Assembly (NCBI GenBank): GCA_004565275.1
Contig: SDOX01000128.1
Span: 496,839 to 560,838 of the forward strand
Direction: 5' to 3'
Length of the DNA: 64,000 nt
From: Nannochloropsis salina CCMP1776
Taxonomy: Eukaryota; Sar; Eustigmatophyceae; Eustigmatales; Monodopsidaceae
Every line of letters starts with the position of its first letter. The first letter of the stretch is position 1. Made by a program: the position numbers and the translations under genes. The notes beneath the pieces were generated by a model. It was not told where the DNA came from. It did not search any database and worked only from the letters and a program-made list of their open reading frames with translations. Shown here in pieces: positions 21,694-31,800 of this stretch.

Positions 21694-22842
21694 GACGACA
21701 CGCGGAATGATGCAGGGGGAAAGGGCGGTGAAAATGGAGGAAATATGATGAAATGCGGTATCTTAGGCATTAAACAGGGATGACCGTCCTAGGTCCGAAG
21801 CTTTGAAAGAGCTGGGCCCCTCCACGATTCGTATGCCCTATACGCACATGCATGCACATAAAAGTACAGGTATCACATGCATTTATGATCGCATCAGCTC
21901 TTTAGACGAGCAATGAGGCCTGCCATCTCCCGTGTCAGGCTGCGGCGCATAAAAATAGTACAGACAGACATGGTCTGGAGGCCTCATGCAGCCTTTCCCC
22001 CGAATAATTGACCATTAATCTCACTTTCCTGGCCTATGGCTGCTCCTCACATTAGAAAGTCGTATCCAAAGTTAACGACGACGATTACAGGACGAGAAAT
22101 ACTTCTTAGAGCGAGGGAACTTACCACAAAGGAAGGGGAGGAAGTCACGCATGTTACAAGTTGTGACCGCACAGTGCGCGCCGAGATCTTGAAACTCCAT
22201 GGTATTTTTTTTCTTTGATGAGCCAGTTCTACCTGTTTTTAACCGTCAAAGAGAGAGGCGCAGTGAGGAACGCGAGAGGGAGGGAGGGAGGGAGGGAGGG
22301 AGGGAGGGAGGGAGGGAGGGAGGGAGGGAGGGAGGGAGGGCGAGGAGAGGCTCGGATTGATGGCTCGGTGATATGCTTCTCGTCGTCGTTTGAATTCTGC
22401 GCCCATAAAATATTGTCGCCTCGTGCATTCTACGCTTGCATGTGCACGTACGACTCTTCTCCGAACACCATTCGCACACGTTATGGGCACGGGCTGTGTC
22501 TACGGCCAGGTATTCCGAACAACGCAGTCGCTAATAACAAAGCAGCGACACGTTCGAGGCACTTTCCATGGCCCATCATGATGGTTTCCCACAACAAAGA
22601 AAACAATCAAGCGGGCAGAATTGTTCGCGCATCGGGCGTCCGGGTTCTATGTTTCTTTGTGTTAGGCCGTCATTCGGTGGTGACAAACGCTTCGATGTAA
22701 TCAGAAGTCAATGTCGCAATGCGTAAATTTTCGTGCGACCTGTGGACGAGTGTAAGAACACCTTTTTAAGGGACAGCCGGTATCCGCCCAGATTCAAATC
22801 TAACATCACGGCAACCTCATAGCATCACACAGAAATCAAATT
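21694..22842. promoter_or_regulatory. Divergent intergenic region with microsatellite, AN1 / GME
   Basis: 1.15 kb between two divergent genes. It contains an AGGG microsatellite (separate entry) about 500 bp upstream of the epimerase start and A+T-rich sequence at 21780-22060. No gene supported. Confidence 0.4.
22276..22340 (+). repeat. (AGGG)n tetranucleotide microsatellite
   Basis: About 16 uninterrupted copies of AGGG on the plus strand. Such G-triplet runs can form G-quadruplexes; on the minus strand the tract is a pure pyrimidine run. It lies about 500 bp upstream of the epimerase start codon. Confidence 0.97.
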
Positions 22843-24129
22843 ATGAGCGGCCCAGCCCCTTTGGTCACTGGCAAGAAAGTTCTCGTAGCAGGGGGTGGCG
22901 GATTTATTGGCTCACACTTGGCCAGGCGCCTCAAGAAGGACGGCAACTATGTGGTAGTCGCGGATTGGAAGAAGAACGAGTTCATGGCCGAACCCGAGTT
23001 CTGCGATGAATTCTTTTTGGTTGATCTTCGTGAGCTTGAGAACTGTATCAAGGCCTCCAAAGGTTGCCACCATGTGTACAACCTGGCGGCAGACATGGGC
23101 GGAATGGGTTTCATTGAATCGAACCAGTCAGTCCTCATGTGGAACAATACCATGGTTTCTTCCAACGTCCTAGAAGCCGCGCGCCGCAACGGTGCCGAAA
23201 GGTACTTCTATTCCTCCACGGCCTGTGTCTACAACGAAGACCTTCAGCTCGACCCGTCCAATCCGGGTTTGAAGGAAGGTGACGCCTGGCCTGCCAAGCC
23301 CCAAGAGGTGTATGGGCTGGAGAAACTCTACCACGAGGAGATGGCTTTGGCGTACTCGCGGGACTTCCCTCTTGTCAGCCGCATTGCCCGGTACGTCGCC
23401 AAATAGTAATGGGGGGACGGGAGAAACTGTGGGTGCTTTGCCTTTAATGGGTTTCATGTCTTTTTTGACTTTCGTTTGTTGCGCCGGCCCTTATCACCCA
23501 CGAGTGGACGTCATTCACGTCATGCCTTTTCCGCGTCTCTTTCCGTCAGCTTCCACAACGTGTACGGGCCGTTTGGCACCTGGAAAGGCGGGCGAGAGAA
23601 AGCGCCAGCTGCTTTCTGCCGCAAAGCCGTTGGCAGCACCGAGCATTTCGAGGTCTGGGGCGACGGCGAGCAAACCCGCTCGTTCATGTACGTGGATGAC
23701 TGCGTGGAGGGCGTGCTTCGCATCATGATGTCGGATACGGCAACGATGCCGTTGAACCTGGGGACCGAACAAATGGTGAGCATGAATAGTTTTGCCGAGA
23801 TCGCAATGGGCTTCGAAGGGAAGAAGCTGCCGATCAAGCATATCCCCGGGCCACAGGGTGTGCGTGGTCGAAACTCTGACAACACACTGATCCGGGAGAT
23901 GCTCGGATGGGAGCCCTTGATCTCCATTGAGGACGGACTGCGGGAGACTTACTTCTGGATCAAGGGCCAGATCGAGAAGGAGAGGGCCGCGGGAATGGTC
24001 TTCGACTATTCGTCCTCCAAGGTGGTGGTGCAGACGACAGAGTCTTTGGATGCGCTCGCCTCAAAGCAGGAGAAATCAAGCAGCATTCCTGAGTCTGACT
24101 CCGCCAGCAATGGTGTCCAGGTCGCCTGA
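22843..24129 (+). CDS. GME: GDP-mannose 3,5-epimerase
   Basis: Extended short-chain dehydrogenase that converts GDP-D-mannose to GDP-L-galactose (and GDP-L-gulose), the entry to the L-galactose route to ascorbate and a source of L-galactose for cell-surface polysaccharides. Exons 22843-23390 and 23550-24129 (intron 23391-23549, GTACGT..GTCAG); 375 residues, the same size as plant GME. NAD loop GGGGFIGSHLARRL; substrate-site ADMGGMGFI; catalytic Cys in SSTACVYN; Tyr and Lys of YGLEK; the second base Lys in GTWKGGREKAP; and GVRGRNSDN near the C-terminus. Identity to plant GME appears very high along the whole length. No targeting signal, consistent with a cytosolic enzyme. Confidence 0.97.
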
Positions 24130-24593
24130 GGCGCGAGAGCAACCCAGTGACGTGCGGTGGGAAAGGCAAATGAAGCCCGCAAGCAGCTTTTAGATACGAT
24201 GACCTGGTAGGATGGTAGTAGGAATGAGAGTGGAAATGACGAAAGCTTTTATTTACACGTGAGCGTAGAGAATAGGAATAATGAGGGAAATAACAAGAAA
24301 AAAAAAACACGAAAGAAAGAAATAGGACTACATATACATATGCTGCCGGGTGCCAAAAGCTGGATATCAGGAAGCATCAGTCTCCCACCCTTTTTTGAAT
24401 CAACACGTCCACAAGCCCTCACATCGCCTTCTTATCTGAAACGGATGAAATGGTTTCATTCGAAAAAGTCGATTTCCATGTCGACATTGAAAACGTGCAT
24501 CTACCCTTGGGCCCGCCGAGGCCTGCATAAAGAAGGGAAGCAGGATTTCGATATTCACTTCCGTATCTGTGTCTTTCTATGACATCTATAAAA
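24130..24593. other. Convergent intergenic region
   Basis: 464 bp between the ends of the epimerase and RNA polymerase genes. A run of A at 24299-24308; nothing else recognised. Confidence 0.4.
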
Positions 24594-27500
24594 CTACGAA
24601 TCTGCCTCTTTTGCAAAGATTGTATCGTCTTTTCTTCGCGCAAGAGCATCTTTCTTGAGCTGGTTCAGCTCTGGCATGACCAGATCCCAAACAAAATTCA
24701 ATGTACTCCCTCCCATGTAGGTGACTTCGTATATGGCAGAGGCCATAGCCAAACGTCGCGTTTCTAGAGTGCATTTCTCGTTCTGGATGTCAGTTATGCT
24801 GTCATTCCGACTTCTTGCAGCTGGCACTTGACTCGCAATCTTCGACGAATCGTCGCTTCTCACGTTTGCAGCCAACGCTTGCAAAGGCTGACGTTCCCTT
24901 GCCTGCCCTCTTCTGTCGATGACCGCATGCGTAAGTGTCAAATTCGTTTTATCCGCCCGGGCTGCTGCCACAGAGCCAAGCAGCTTCTGGAAAGGGAACA
25001 AAATGTCGGCCTTCGATGCTTGAAATTGACAATTGTCGTCGCATTGCGATCGCTGTTGCTCTTTCTCATGGTGCCGCCAGGTACTACGGCTCGATCGCTG
25101 GGCTCGTCTGGCAAGTGATTGACGGTAAGCCTTCAGCCATGATTGTGCAAGCTCAAAAAAGGCCGCCGAACCCTCGATCCTGAGATCCACGTCCAATTTG
25201 ATTGGGTCTAGAGGAGCAACGGTACTACCGACGTCGTCACTGCGTAAATTTGTTGACTTTTGGCGGCTTGTCTCCAAGAAAAGGGGCAAGACGCGAGAAT
25301 AAACGCGGCCCAGAAAGCTATCAGCAGAAATTGGACGCGATGGACTCGTTGCATCTACCGCAGAGTAACGATTTAAGTAAGGAGGACAGTGTTGAGGCCT
25401 TAAAACCCTAGGCAAGGACCACAATTCACCAGTTTTCGCACTGTTCACGGCGCCCACGGCGATTTCTCCTAAAATACGACAATCTCTTGAAAGGGCGCCA
25501 CGAATATCCGCATGTCTTATCCACCAATCGGAGGCGCTAGCAAGTATTTGGCTTGCTTTGGCTTGCGCTACGCAGCTCTCCAAGCATCTCCGCATTACCT
25601 TGGCGTCTATCTTATGGCCAACCGTTTCAGGATCTAGCCGGAAGGGGCCGATTTGCGTCAGAAGCTCAGCACCAGGACAAGGAGGAATTGATTTGGACGC
25701 AGGAATATCCGGCTGATTTGAAAGAAAGATCTCGTTGTCGCTCTTGCTTTTCCCTTGCCGTTCTTTGGTGCAGATAATGGTATCCTTCTCAGGAGTACCA
25801 TTATCCTCGATGGGACATGCAAATTCTACAATCTTTTCGTGCATGCAGACGAAATAAGTATCCCCGTCCATATCCCCATCGGACAGACGCCCTGCTTGGC
25901 TCCGGGTACCCTGTGTACTGAAAAACAAGACACCGGCTCGAGCACCTAGGAAAGACTGGAGCGCTGGGTGCAGGACGGCTCGAAAGGCTTGCGCATGTGC
26001 CGGATTATAAATAGGGTGGCGGGCTAAAAGTACACGCCCTTCATAAACGCCATTTTTTGTCCCTTCCGCCGGTAGTCCCACGTGCTTCGCGGGCAAACCA
26101 TGACATAAGAAGACCTCATCCGGTTTCAGCACCCCAAGGGGGTCGGGTTGGCCGACCACGTACAGGGAGGAAGGGCAGAGAAGTCGACCTCGAATAAGCT
26201 TCGTCAACGCACGGATGCGCAGGCCCTTCAGAACCCTTTGCACGTAAGCCTCGTCCACTCCGTGGCCCGCATCAAGCATCTTGGCCACTTGCCACTCAGG
26301 GGACCCCTCAATCCGCGTTGCGCCCATGCTTCGGAGAAAGGCAGAGGCCATGGCGGGGTTCGAACACATTGTCTGAAGCACGGCGACTTCGTCATCTACC
26401 AGCTGCATGAGCACCTTCTCGGGGACATTCAACGCCAGAAAAATGAGCAACGACTCCCGAGAAAGGCGTGTTGAGGCCTTTAGAACGTGGAATGTTGTCA
26501 TCGCCTCCAGACTCGGTCGGCGGGTGAGAGAAGGGATCGAAAGTGCAGGTGGCGGGAATTTGAGCATCGATGAACGACGGAGCTCGATTCGGTTGTGCAG
26601 ATTTGGATTCACGAGAAGCGTACCTTTGAAGCCGCCAAGATGGCAGATGACCCGGACCTGGACCACGGCACAGGGGCCGACGTGAAGGGGGGTTGTCAGG
26701 GTGCGGCCTTGGTACAAGTGCGTCGGTAAGCGGGCAACTAAATCCGGTGCAATAAATCCCGAGCCGTCTGTTAGAGAACCCGTACCTTGAGGGTCCATCA
26801 GATCGTCGATAAGTTTGATCTGCCGAGGTTCGAGCTGCAAGGCGTAAGAGCGGCTAAATCCCAGGGCGACACGGGCCACAAGGCGGGGCACACATGGAAA
26901 GTTAAAGAAATTGCCCAGGCGCGCAATCATCGCATGGGTGGGCATGGCTTCAAAGCCGTCGCGCTCGCGTCCCAAAGAATCCTCAGCGGCGAAATAACAT
27001 ACGCCGTTGCTGTCCGCCTTATGGTTAATATACTTATAGCGTCGACACGCAAAATGAAGGCCCTCCTCTGCTAGTACCCGCAGTGCGCGGGCCCCTCGCT
27101 CATTCCACCACTGCCTTCTATTGCTAATATGCACACGCATGAATCGATCTGAACCCAGTGCGCGATGCATAAAAGTAGAAAACCTTCGAAATTCTGCCGG
27201 GCCTAAATGCTTTACCTGGAAGCCGGCTCCCGCCTCCGCATCCAGTGTCAACCGCACATTCCAGTCCACTACTCTTCCTGCGGCATAGGCGTCAGCGATG
27301 CCCTCTAATTCTTTATGGTTCAAGAAATGTACCACTATCATTTCGACATGTTGAAGATTACGGCAACGTTGTATGTCGCGCAGAAGAGAAAAAGTTTTAC
27401 CCAGAACGAGCATTTCAGGCGCGAGATAATATTCGATTATTGCGCGAGCAGGGAAGGATAATGAACGGAAAATTGCCCAAGCTGGATCTTGAACATGAAA

Positions 27501-28055
27501 AGGAGCATATGTTGGTGTTAAAGGCTTGTACTCTACCAGGTTGCCGAGTGTGTGCACCAGCCGAGCCTTTAAATTCGATGCTTCTTTGGCATCCGCAGAG
27601 TGATGTGCCCATGCCTGGAGTGAAGATAGTACCTCGCTCTGACGCACCGACGGTAGCTGATTGAGTGCACTGATAAAGTATGCTCCACAAGACTTGCCTA
27701 ATGTATGATTGCCGACTTGAAAATGGAAAAGAGCTTGACGAGCGGCCGAATGGCCGGTGGCATTTGCTCGGAAGCATAGTGGTGGCAAAGATAGATTGTT
27801 TTCCCGATGAGAGCGTCTATATTCCTGTCGCTGCTGTGTCTCATATTGGTCTTGCGTCAATTGAGTCTGTAACACCAATCGATCGAATTGAAAAGTGGGC
27901 ACGGTCTGTGTGGGTTCCACCGACGCGGTAGCTCGGACATACTGGGAATTTGACAAGTTGTCTTCGCTAGTTCCGCTATGAAAAGTGCTCGGTCCAGTAC
28001 TCGCGGGCTCGAAAGATTTAGCAACATCGCTACTCCAGAGATTTTTGCCCGACAT
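24594..28055 (-). CDS. RNA-dependent RNA polymerase of RNA silencing (RDR family)
   Basis: Eukaryotic cellular RdRP that makes double-stranded RNA in the RNA-interference pathway. One uninterrupted exon from the ATG at 28055, 1,153 residues. The double-psi beta-barrel signature is RLSDGDMDGDTYFV at about residues 721-734, with the three catalytic Asp of DxDGD. Other family blocks, in order: LGGFKGTLLVNPNL then RIELRRSSMLKF; LSRESLLIFLALNVPEKV; LCHGLPAKHVGLP; GRVLLARHPIYNPAHAQAFRAV; FFSTQGTRSQAG; and VGAVNSAKTGELW. The protein starts with about 100 Ser/Thr/Gln-rich residues. No virus-type replicase features. The coding sequence has lower GC than most neighbours and lacks introns, unlike most genes here. 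It implies that Dicer and Argonaute partners exist elsewhere, which this window cannot show. Confidence 0.93.
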   Translation of the reverse strand: MSGKNLWSSDVAKSFEPASTGPSTFHSGTSEDNLSNSQYVRATASVEPTQTVPTFQFDRLVLQTQLTQDQYETQQRQEYRRSHRENNLSLPPLCFRANATGHSAARQALFHFQVGNHTLGKSCGAYFISALNQLPSVRQSEVLSSLQAWAHHSADAKEASNLKARLVHTLGNLVEYKPLTPTYAPFHVQDPAWAIFRSLSFPARAIIEYYLAPEMLVLGKTFSLLRDIQRCRNLQHVEMIVVHFLNHKELEGIADAYAAGRVVDWNVRLTLDAEAGAGFQVKHLGPAEFRRFSTFMHRALGSDRFMRVHISNRRQWWNERGARALRVLAEEGLHFACRRYKYINHKADSNGVCYFAAEDSLGRERDGFEAMPTHAMIARLGNFFNFPCVPRLVARVALGFSRSYALQLEPRQIKLIDDLMDPQGTGSLTDGSGFIAPDLVARLPTHLYQGRTLTTPLHVGPCAVVQVRVICHLGGFKGTLLVNPNLHNRIELRRSSMLKFPPPALSIPSLTRRPSLEAMTTFHVLKASTRLSRESLLIFLALNVPEKVLMQLVDDEVAVLQTMCSNPAMASAFLRSMGATRIEGSPEWQVAKMLDAGHGVDEAYVQRVLKGLRIRALTKLIRGRLLCPSSLYVVGQPDPLGVLKPDEVFLCHGLPAKHVGLPAEGTKNGVYEGRVLLARHPIYNPAHAQAFRAVLHPALQSFLGARAGVLFFSTQGTRSQAGRLSDGDMDGDTYFVCMHEKIVEFACPIEDNGTPEKDTIICTKERQGKSKSDNEIFLSNQPDIPASKSIPPCPGAELLTQIGPFRLDPETVGHKIDAKVMRRCLESCVAQAKASQILASASDWWIRHADIRGALSRDCRILGEIAVGAVNSAKTGELWSLPRVLRPQHCPPYLNRYSAVDATSPSRPISADSFLGRVYSRVLPLFLETSRQKSTNLRSDDVGSTVAPLDPIKLDVDLRIEGSAAFFELAQSWLKAYRQSLARRAQRSSRSTWRHHEKEQQRSQCDDNCQFQASKADILFPFQKLLGSVAAARADKTNLTLTHAVIDRRGQARERQPLQALAANVRSDDSSKIASQVPAARSRNDSITDIQNEKCTLETRRLAMASAIYEVTYMGGSTLNFVWDLVMPELNQLKKDALARRKDDTIFAKEADS

Positions 28056-28819
28056 TCTTGCGCTGTCAGGTAGAGAATGCACAATGCAATAATTATAGCT
28101 ACTTATTTTCTAAGTTCGGTATGTGCTGATGATGCTCATATGCCTGCTTATAGTATTGTGATCCTGAAAAGATTCGCCAATTCACTAAGTGAATAAAAAT
28201 TGTTCATCTCATCAGAGCATATCACCTTCACAAATATCAAGCGCACAGTAGGCATCAGAATTTTTTGATATTCCGATGCTGAAGCAACCAAGGGCAAAAT
28301 ATGAATATTTTGGTCTAAAGATGGTCACATCAAAGTCTTAAAAACTTCCCAATGTGGTATATATTTTAATATTTATACAAAATTCACGAAAGTCACGTGT
28401 TCACAACTAAGATGTACCCTAAACTCTCAATGAGTCTGTAGTATGTTGTCTTAGTAGATCGATCATCGGCAGTTGGCAGCCGTTGAGCTCAACGGTCGGT
28501 TCAAAAGAGAAGTTCCACCCCCCTCCCCCCCCTGGACAAGGCGGCTATGCGAAATTCTCTTAATCGTACGGGTGTTTCTTCCGCGATAAGTTATCTGAAT
28601 TTTAGTTTATACAGTATTTCCAGGAGGATTTCTGAATCTCAACGCTTAAAAAGCCAAAGGTACGCATTTATCATAGGACCCTCTAAGTCCTGCACACTGT
28701 GACGTCGCGAGAAAATAGCTTTAATAGCATGGATCTGTGACTCGTATTGTCCCTCAAGTTCACATCACAATCTAATATCGTGCAAAAAATGCGGCTTATT
28801 AGGTCCAGGAAAAAATCGC
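28056..28819. promoter_or_regulatory. A+T-rich divergent intergenic region, RDR / PDZ-RGS-DENN
   Basis: 764 bp, clearly A+T-rich, between two divergent start codons. It contains a short C run at 28518-28530. No gene or RNA recognised. Confidence 0.4.
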
Positions 28820-31800
28820 ATGACATCTCAAGGGCCCCCTTCCCCTTCAGGGAAGTCGGAGGTAGTCCCACCCGCTCTGACCGTCTCACCATCCAAGATT
28901 AGCACACCAGCCAGTGTGGGAGGTGGTACCGTCTTTAGCCGCTTTATCGGTAAAATGGAACTCAAGAGTCCGGCATTTGAATTTGCGCGTGTTGGTCCTA
29001 AGCAGCATTCAGGGGGGCGGAGGAGCATTGTCAGCATGGCAGGTCAGCATCTTATCGAGGTAGAGGGTACGACTGCCTCGCCGCCTCTTCTCAAGGCATG
29101 GGGCATCCATCAATCTGGATCTATTATCAGAAACAAAAATAGAGGGAAGAAGGGACAGGAAATGCTTCTTGGCATGACAGAGTCAGGGGAGAGGGTATAT
29201 GAGATGGAGGACGAAATTGGTCTGAGTGCGAAAGTGCAGTGGACTGTCGACAAGCCGAAGTCTTATTGTATTTCGCCAAGTAGAACGCCGGAAAATGATC
29301 AAGTCCGATTTAAATCGGGCAAGTTGCAACAACACTCGAATGCTGAGCGTAAGAAAGATCTCCTTGATTTATCTGCGATCGATGAATGCAGGGATGCGTG
29401 GTCAACGAGAGAGTGTCAAAACCGGTTGACAGCAGAAGAGGAAAGCGAAGCCGGCATTAGTAATGACAATGACGATGAGGAGGGGGAGGAGGAGGAGGAA
29501 GAAGAAGCAGCAGCGGGAGAGCAAAAGGCAAAGATGGAAAAGCACAAGGTAGTGTTCCCTTGGCAAACAGAATCGGAAAGCGCCCGAGGATCTCACAAAG
29601 AGTCGCAAACCTTCAAGCTGTCTTTTGGGTCGGGCACTGTGGGTTTGATTATGGTTTCTACAAAAGCCGGGAAAGGCGCTTTTCTGGAATCCTTTAAACG
29701 CTTGGAGACAAGGCAAGGCCGTCTGCCGACGGCTGCCGAGCTCTGTGGGCAGCTTCGAGTGGGGGACGTAATTACCCAAATTAACACGACGGACGTCCGA
29801 TTCAGCTCTGCGACGACAGTGCAAGAACTCTTGGACAACGGAGAGCGGCCAATCACTGTGATTTTCCGGCGTTACCCTCAATCGTACTCTTTTCAGGTAC
29901 GACTCAATTGTGCTCTCGCGTGTCATGTGCCCCGTGCCGGCTTTCTGAGAGTGTCCCCAGCATAAGTCACGTTTTGGAGGTATTGACATCCGACCCATCT
30001 GGGTTGTCTTCATCCCCTTCCCTGCAATTTTTTCCACAGGAGGTTGCACAAGACAGCCGCAAGGTTCCCTTCTATTTCCAATACCTGTTGACGGAGGTAA
30101 CAGATCCCCGACATGAGCAAGCGAAAGTCATGCTGCTGATAGAATCTGAGCAATACGCATCTCAGTACAAAAACATGACGGCAGTTGATCGCGCCTTGGA
30201 GGGTCAGCGCATTTTCGACAAGTTTTTTGACACCCGTACGTTTTATACGAAATCTGAATTTTCCTCGTAATTTGCCATACCACCCATCAACCTTCGATCT
30301 TAATTGAACCTTGTGATATAGGGCTACCATTCGAACCCTAACATTCTGATCGTCTTTGTTACCCCGCAGGATCTCATTTTGATTTGAGCGCTGACATACC
30401 ATCCCAGGTCCTGAAAAAGCTTAGGGCACAGTGCTACCCCCCCCCCTGGCCACTCGTTCAGTACCTGTAAATCCTCTCCTCCGGCCTCCACGCTCTTCTG
30501 GTCCCATCACCCTCCCAGAGGTTGGTCAGGACGAAGACGAGTGTACGTTGCGGGCCTGTTCGTCCGACATGTTCAACGACGTGCGTCATCTCATTCAGGA
30601 GGACTTGGATCGCGGGAGTTTCCCCCGCTTTCGGGAGAGCTTGGTTCACCACCGCATGGTTGGATACCTGTCTCAGAGCCCTGAATACGTTCCGCTCCAC
30701 CCTTTGGAAGTTTTACAAAACGATGATATGCTCCAATTTTTCATGCTTTATCTCATGCAAGCCCGCAAACATGCTAGTCTTCGCTGTTACCTGGACATGG
30801 AACGCTTCGTAAAGCCGCGGGTGGCGGCAGTGGAGGATTTGTTGAGACGAGGGCTTGTAGCGAGTGAGAAAGCCAAGCAAGCCGTCAAGACTCTCATGCA
30901 GGCAGTCCTACGAGTGTTTAGTCTCTATCTATGCAATGGTTCCTACATGGAAGTGACGCTTCGGCCCCTGTCGCGGCTGAATCAATGGCTTCGGAGCGTC
31001 TTGAACAGTAGGGCAGACATCGCCCGCATCCAACGTAGAGCATGCAAACTCGCTGCGAGCAAAGCGGCGGAGACGGAGATTCTCGGTAGCCAGCTTTTGA
31101 AGGAAGCGCACAGGAGAAGACCGGGTGCGTTGTTCACATTGTCAGTCCCGGACGCGCTTGGAATCGGTCATGAAGTCCTGGGGGCACAGAGATCTTTGTT
31201 GAGGGAGCTAGCCTCCGACATCTTCCCGCGTTTTCAATCGCACACCTTGTATGAAGCCTTATGTGAGGATATTTCTCCAGATTGGCGTCTCGCACGCGCT
31301 CAGCAGCAGCCGCTGACGATGAAGCCGGGCAGTATCAAAAGGCTTTTGCGACGGGTCAAACTACCCGGAGAATTTGCCGTTCATCGCGCGCCTTTGTTTT
31401 CCACTCCAAGTGGCCGCAGCGGCGGTGCCTCCAGCCCACTCCAATCTCCACCCATTACGTCTCCACCGCATGGACTTCTCTCTCCTCTATCAAGCCCTTT
31501 AGTAAACGAGCAATGGCAGCAGCAGCAAGCACCGGCGGCGAGGCCAGAAGTAGAAAGCGCCGCTGACTGGTTGATGGGTTTCGACACCGAGTTCAGCCCA
31601 AACATGGCAATTAAAGTACGAACCACAAAACAGATCCCTATCTCCACCTATGCCAAGTCGCTTGCGCACAAGAGCTCTGCTTCTGGCAATATTTCCGCCT
31701 TACGTCCTGGTGCCCCTTCTGCCTTGCCCGCCGGCCTTGAAACCTTTTTAGTCCCAGAGGAATTTCCCACCAAGCTCGGCACTGTGCCCCCCGACCCAGT

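Noticed and set aside
26350-26375. GGTTCGAA-type motif resembling a tRNA T-loop
   Set aside because: It lies inside the RDR coding sequence and no flanking stems of a cloverleaf could be found.
24594-28082. RDR as a viral or transposon-derived replicase
   Set aside because: The motifs are those of the cellular double-psi beta-barrel RDR family (DxDGD with its flanking blocks), not of viral palm-type polymerases; no terminal repeats or companion genes.
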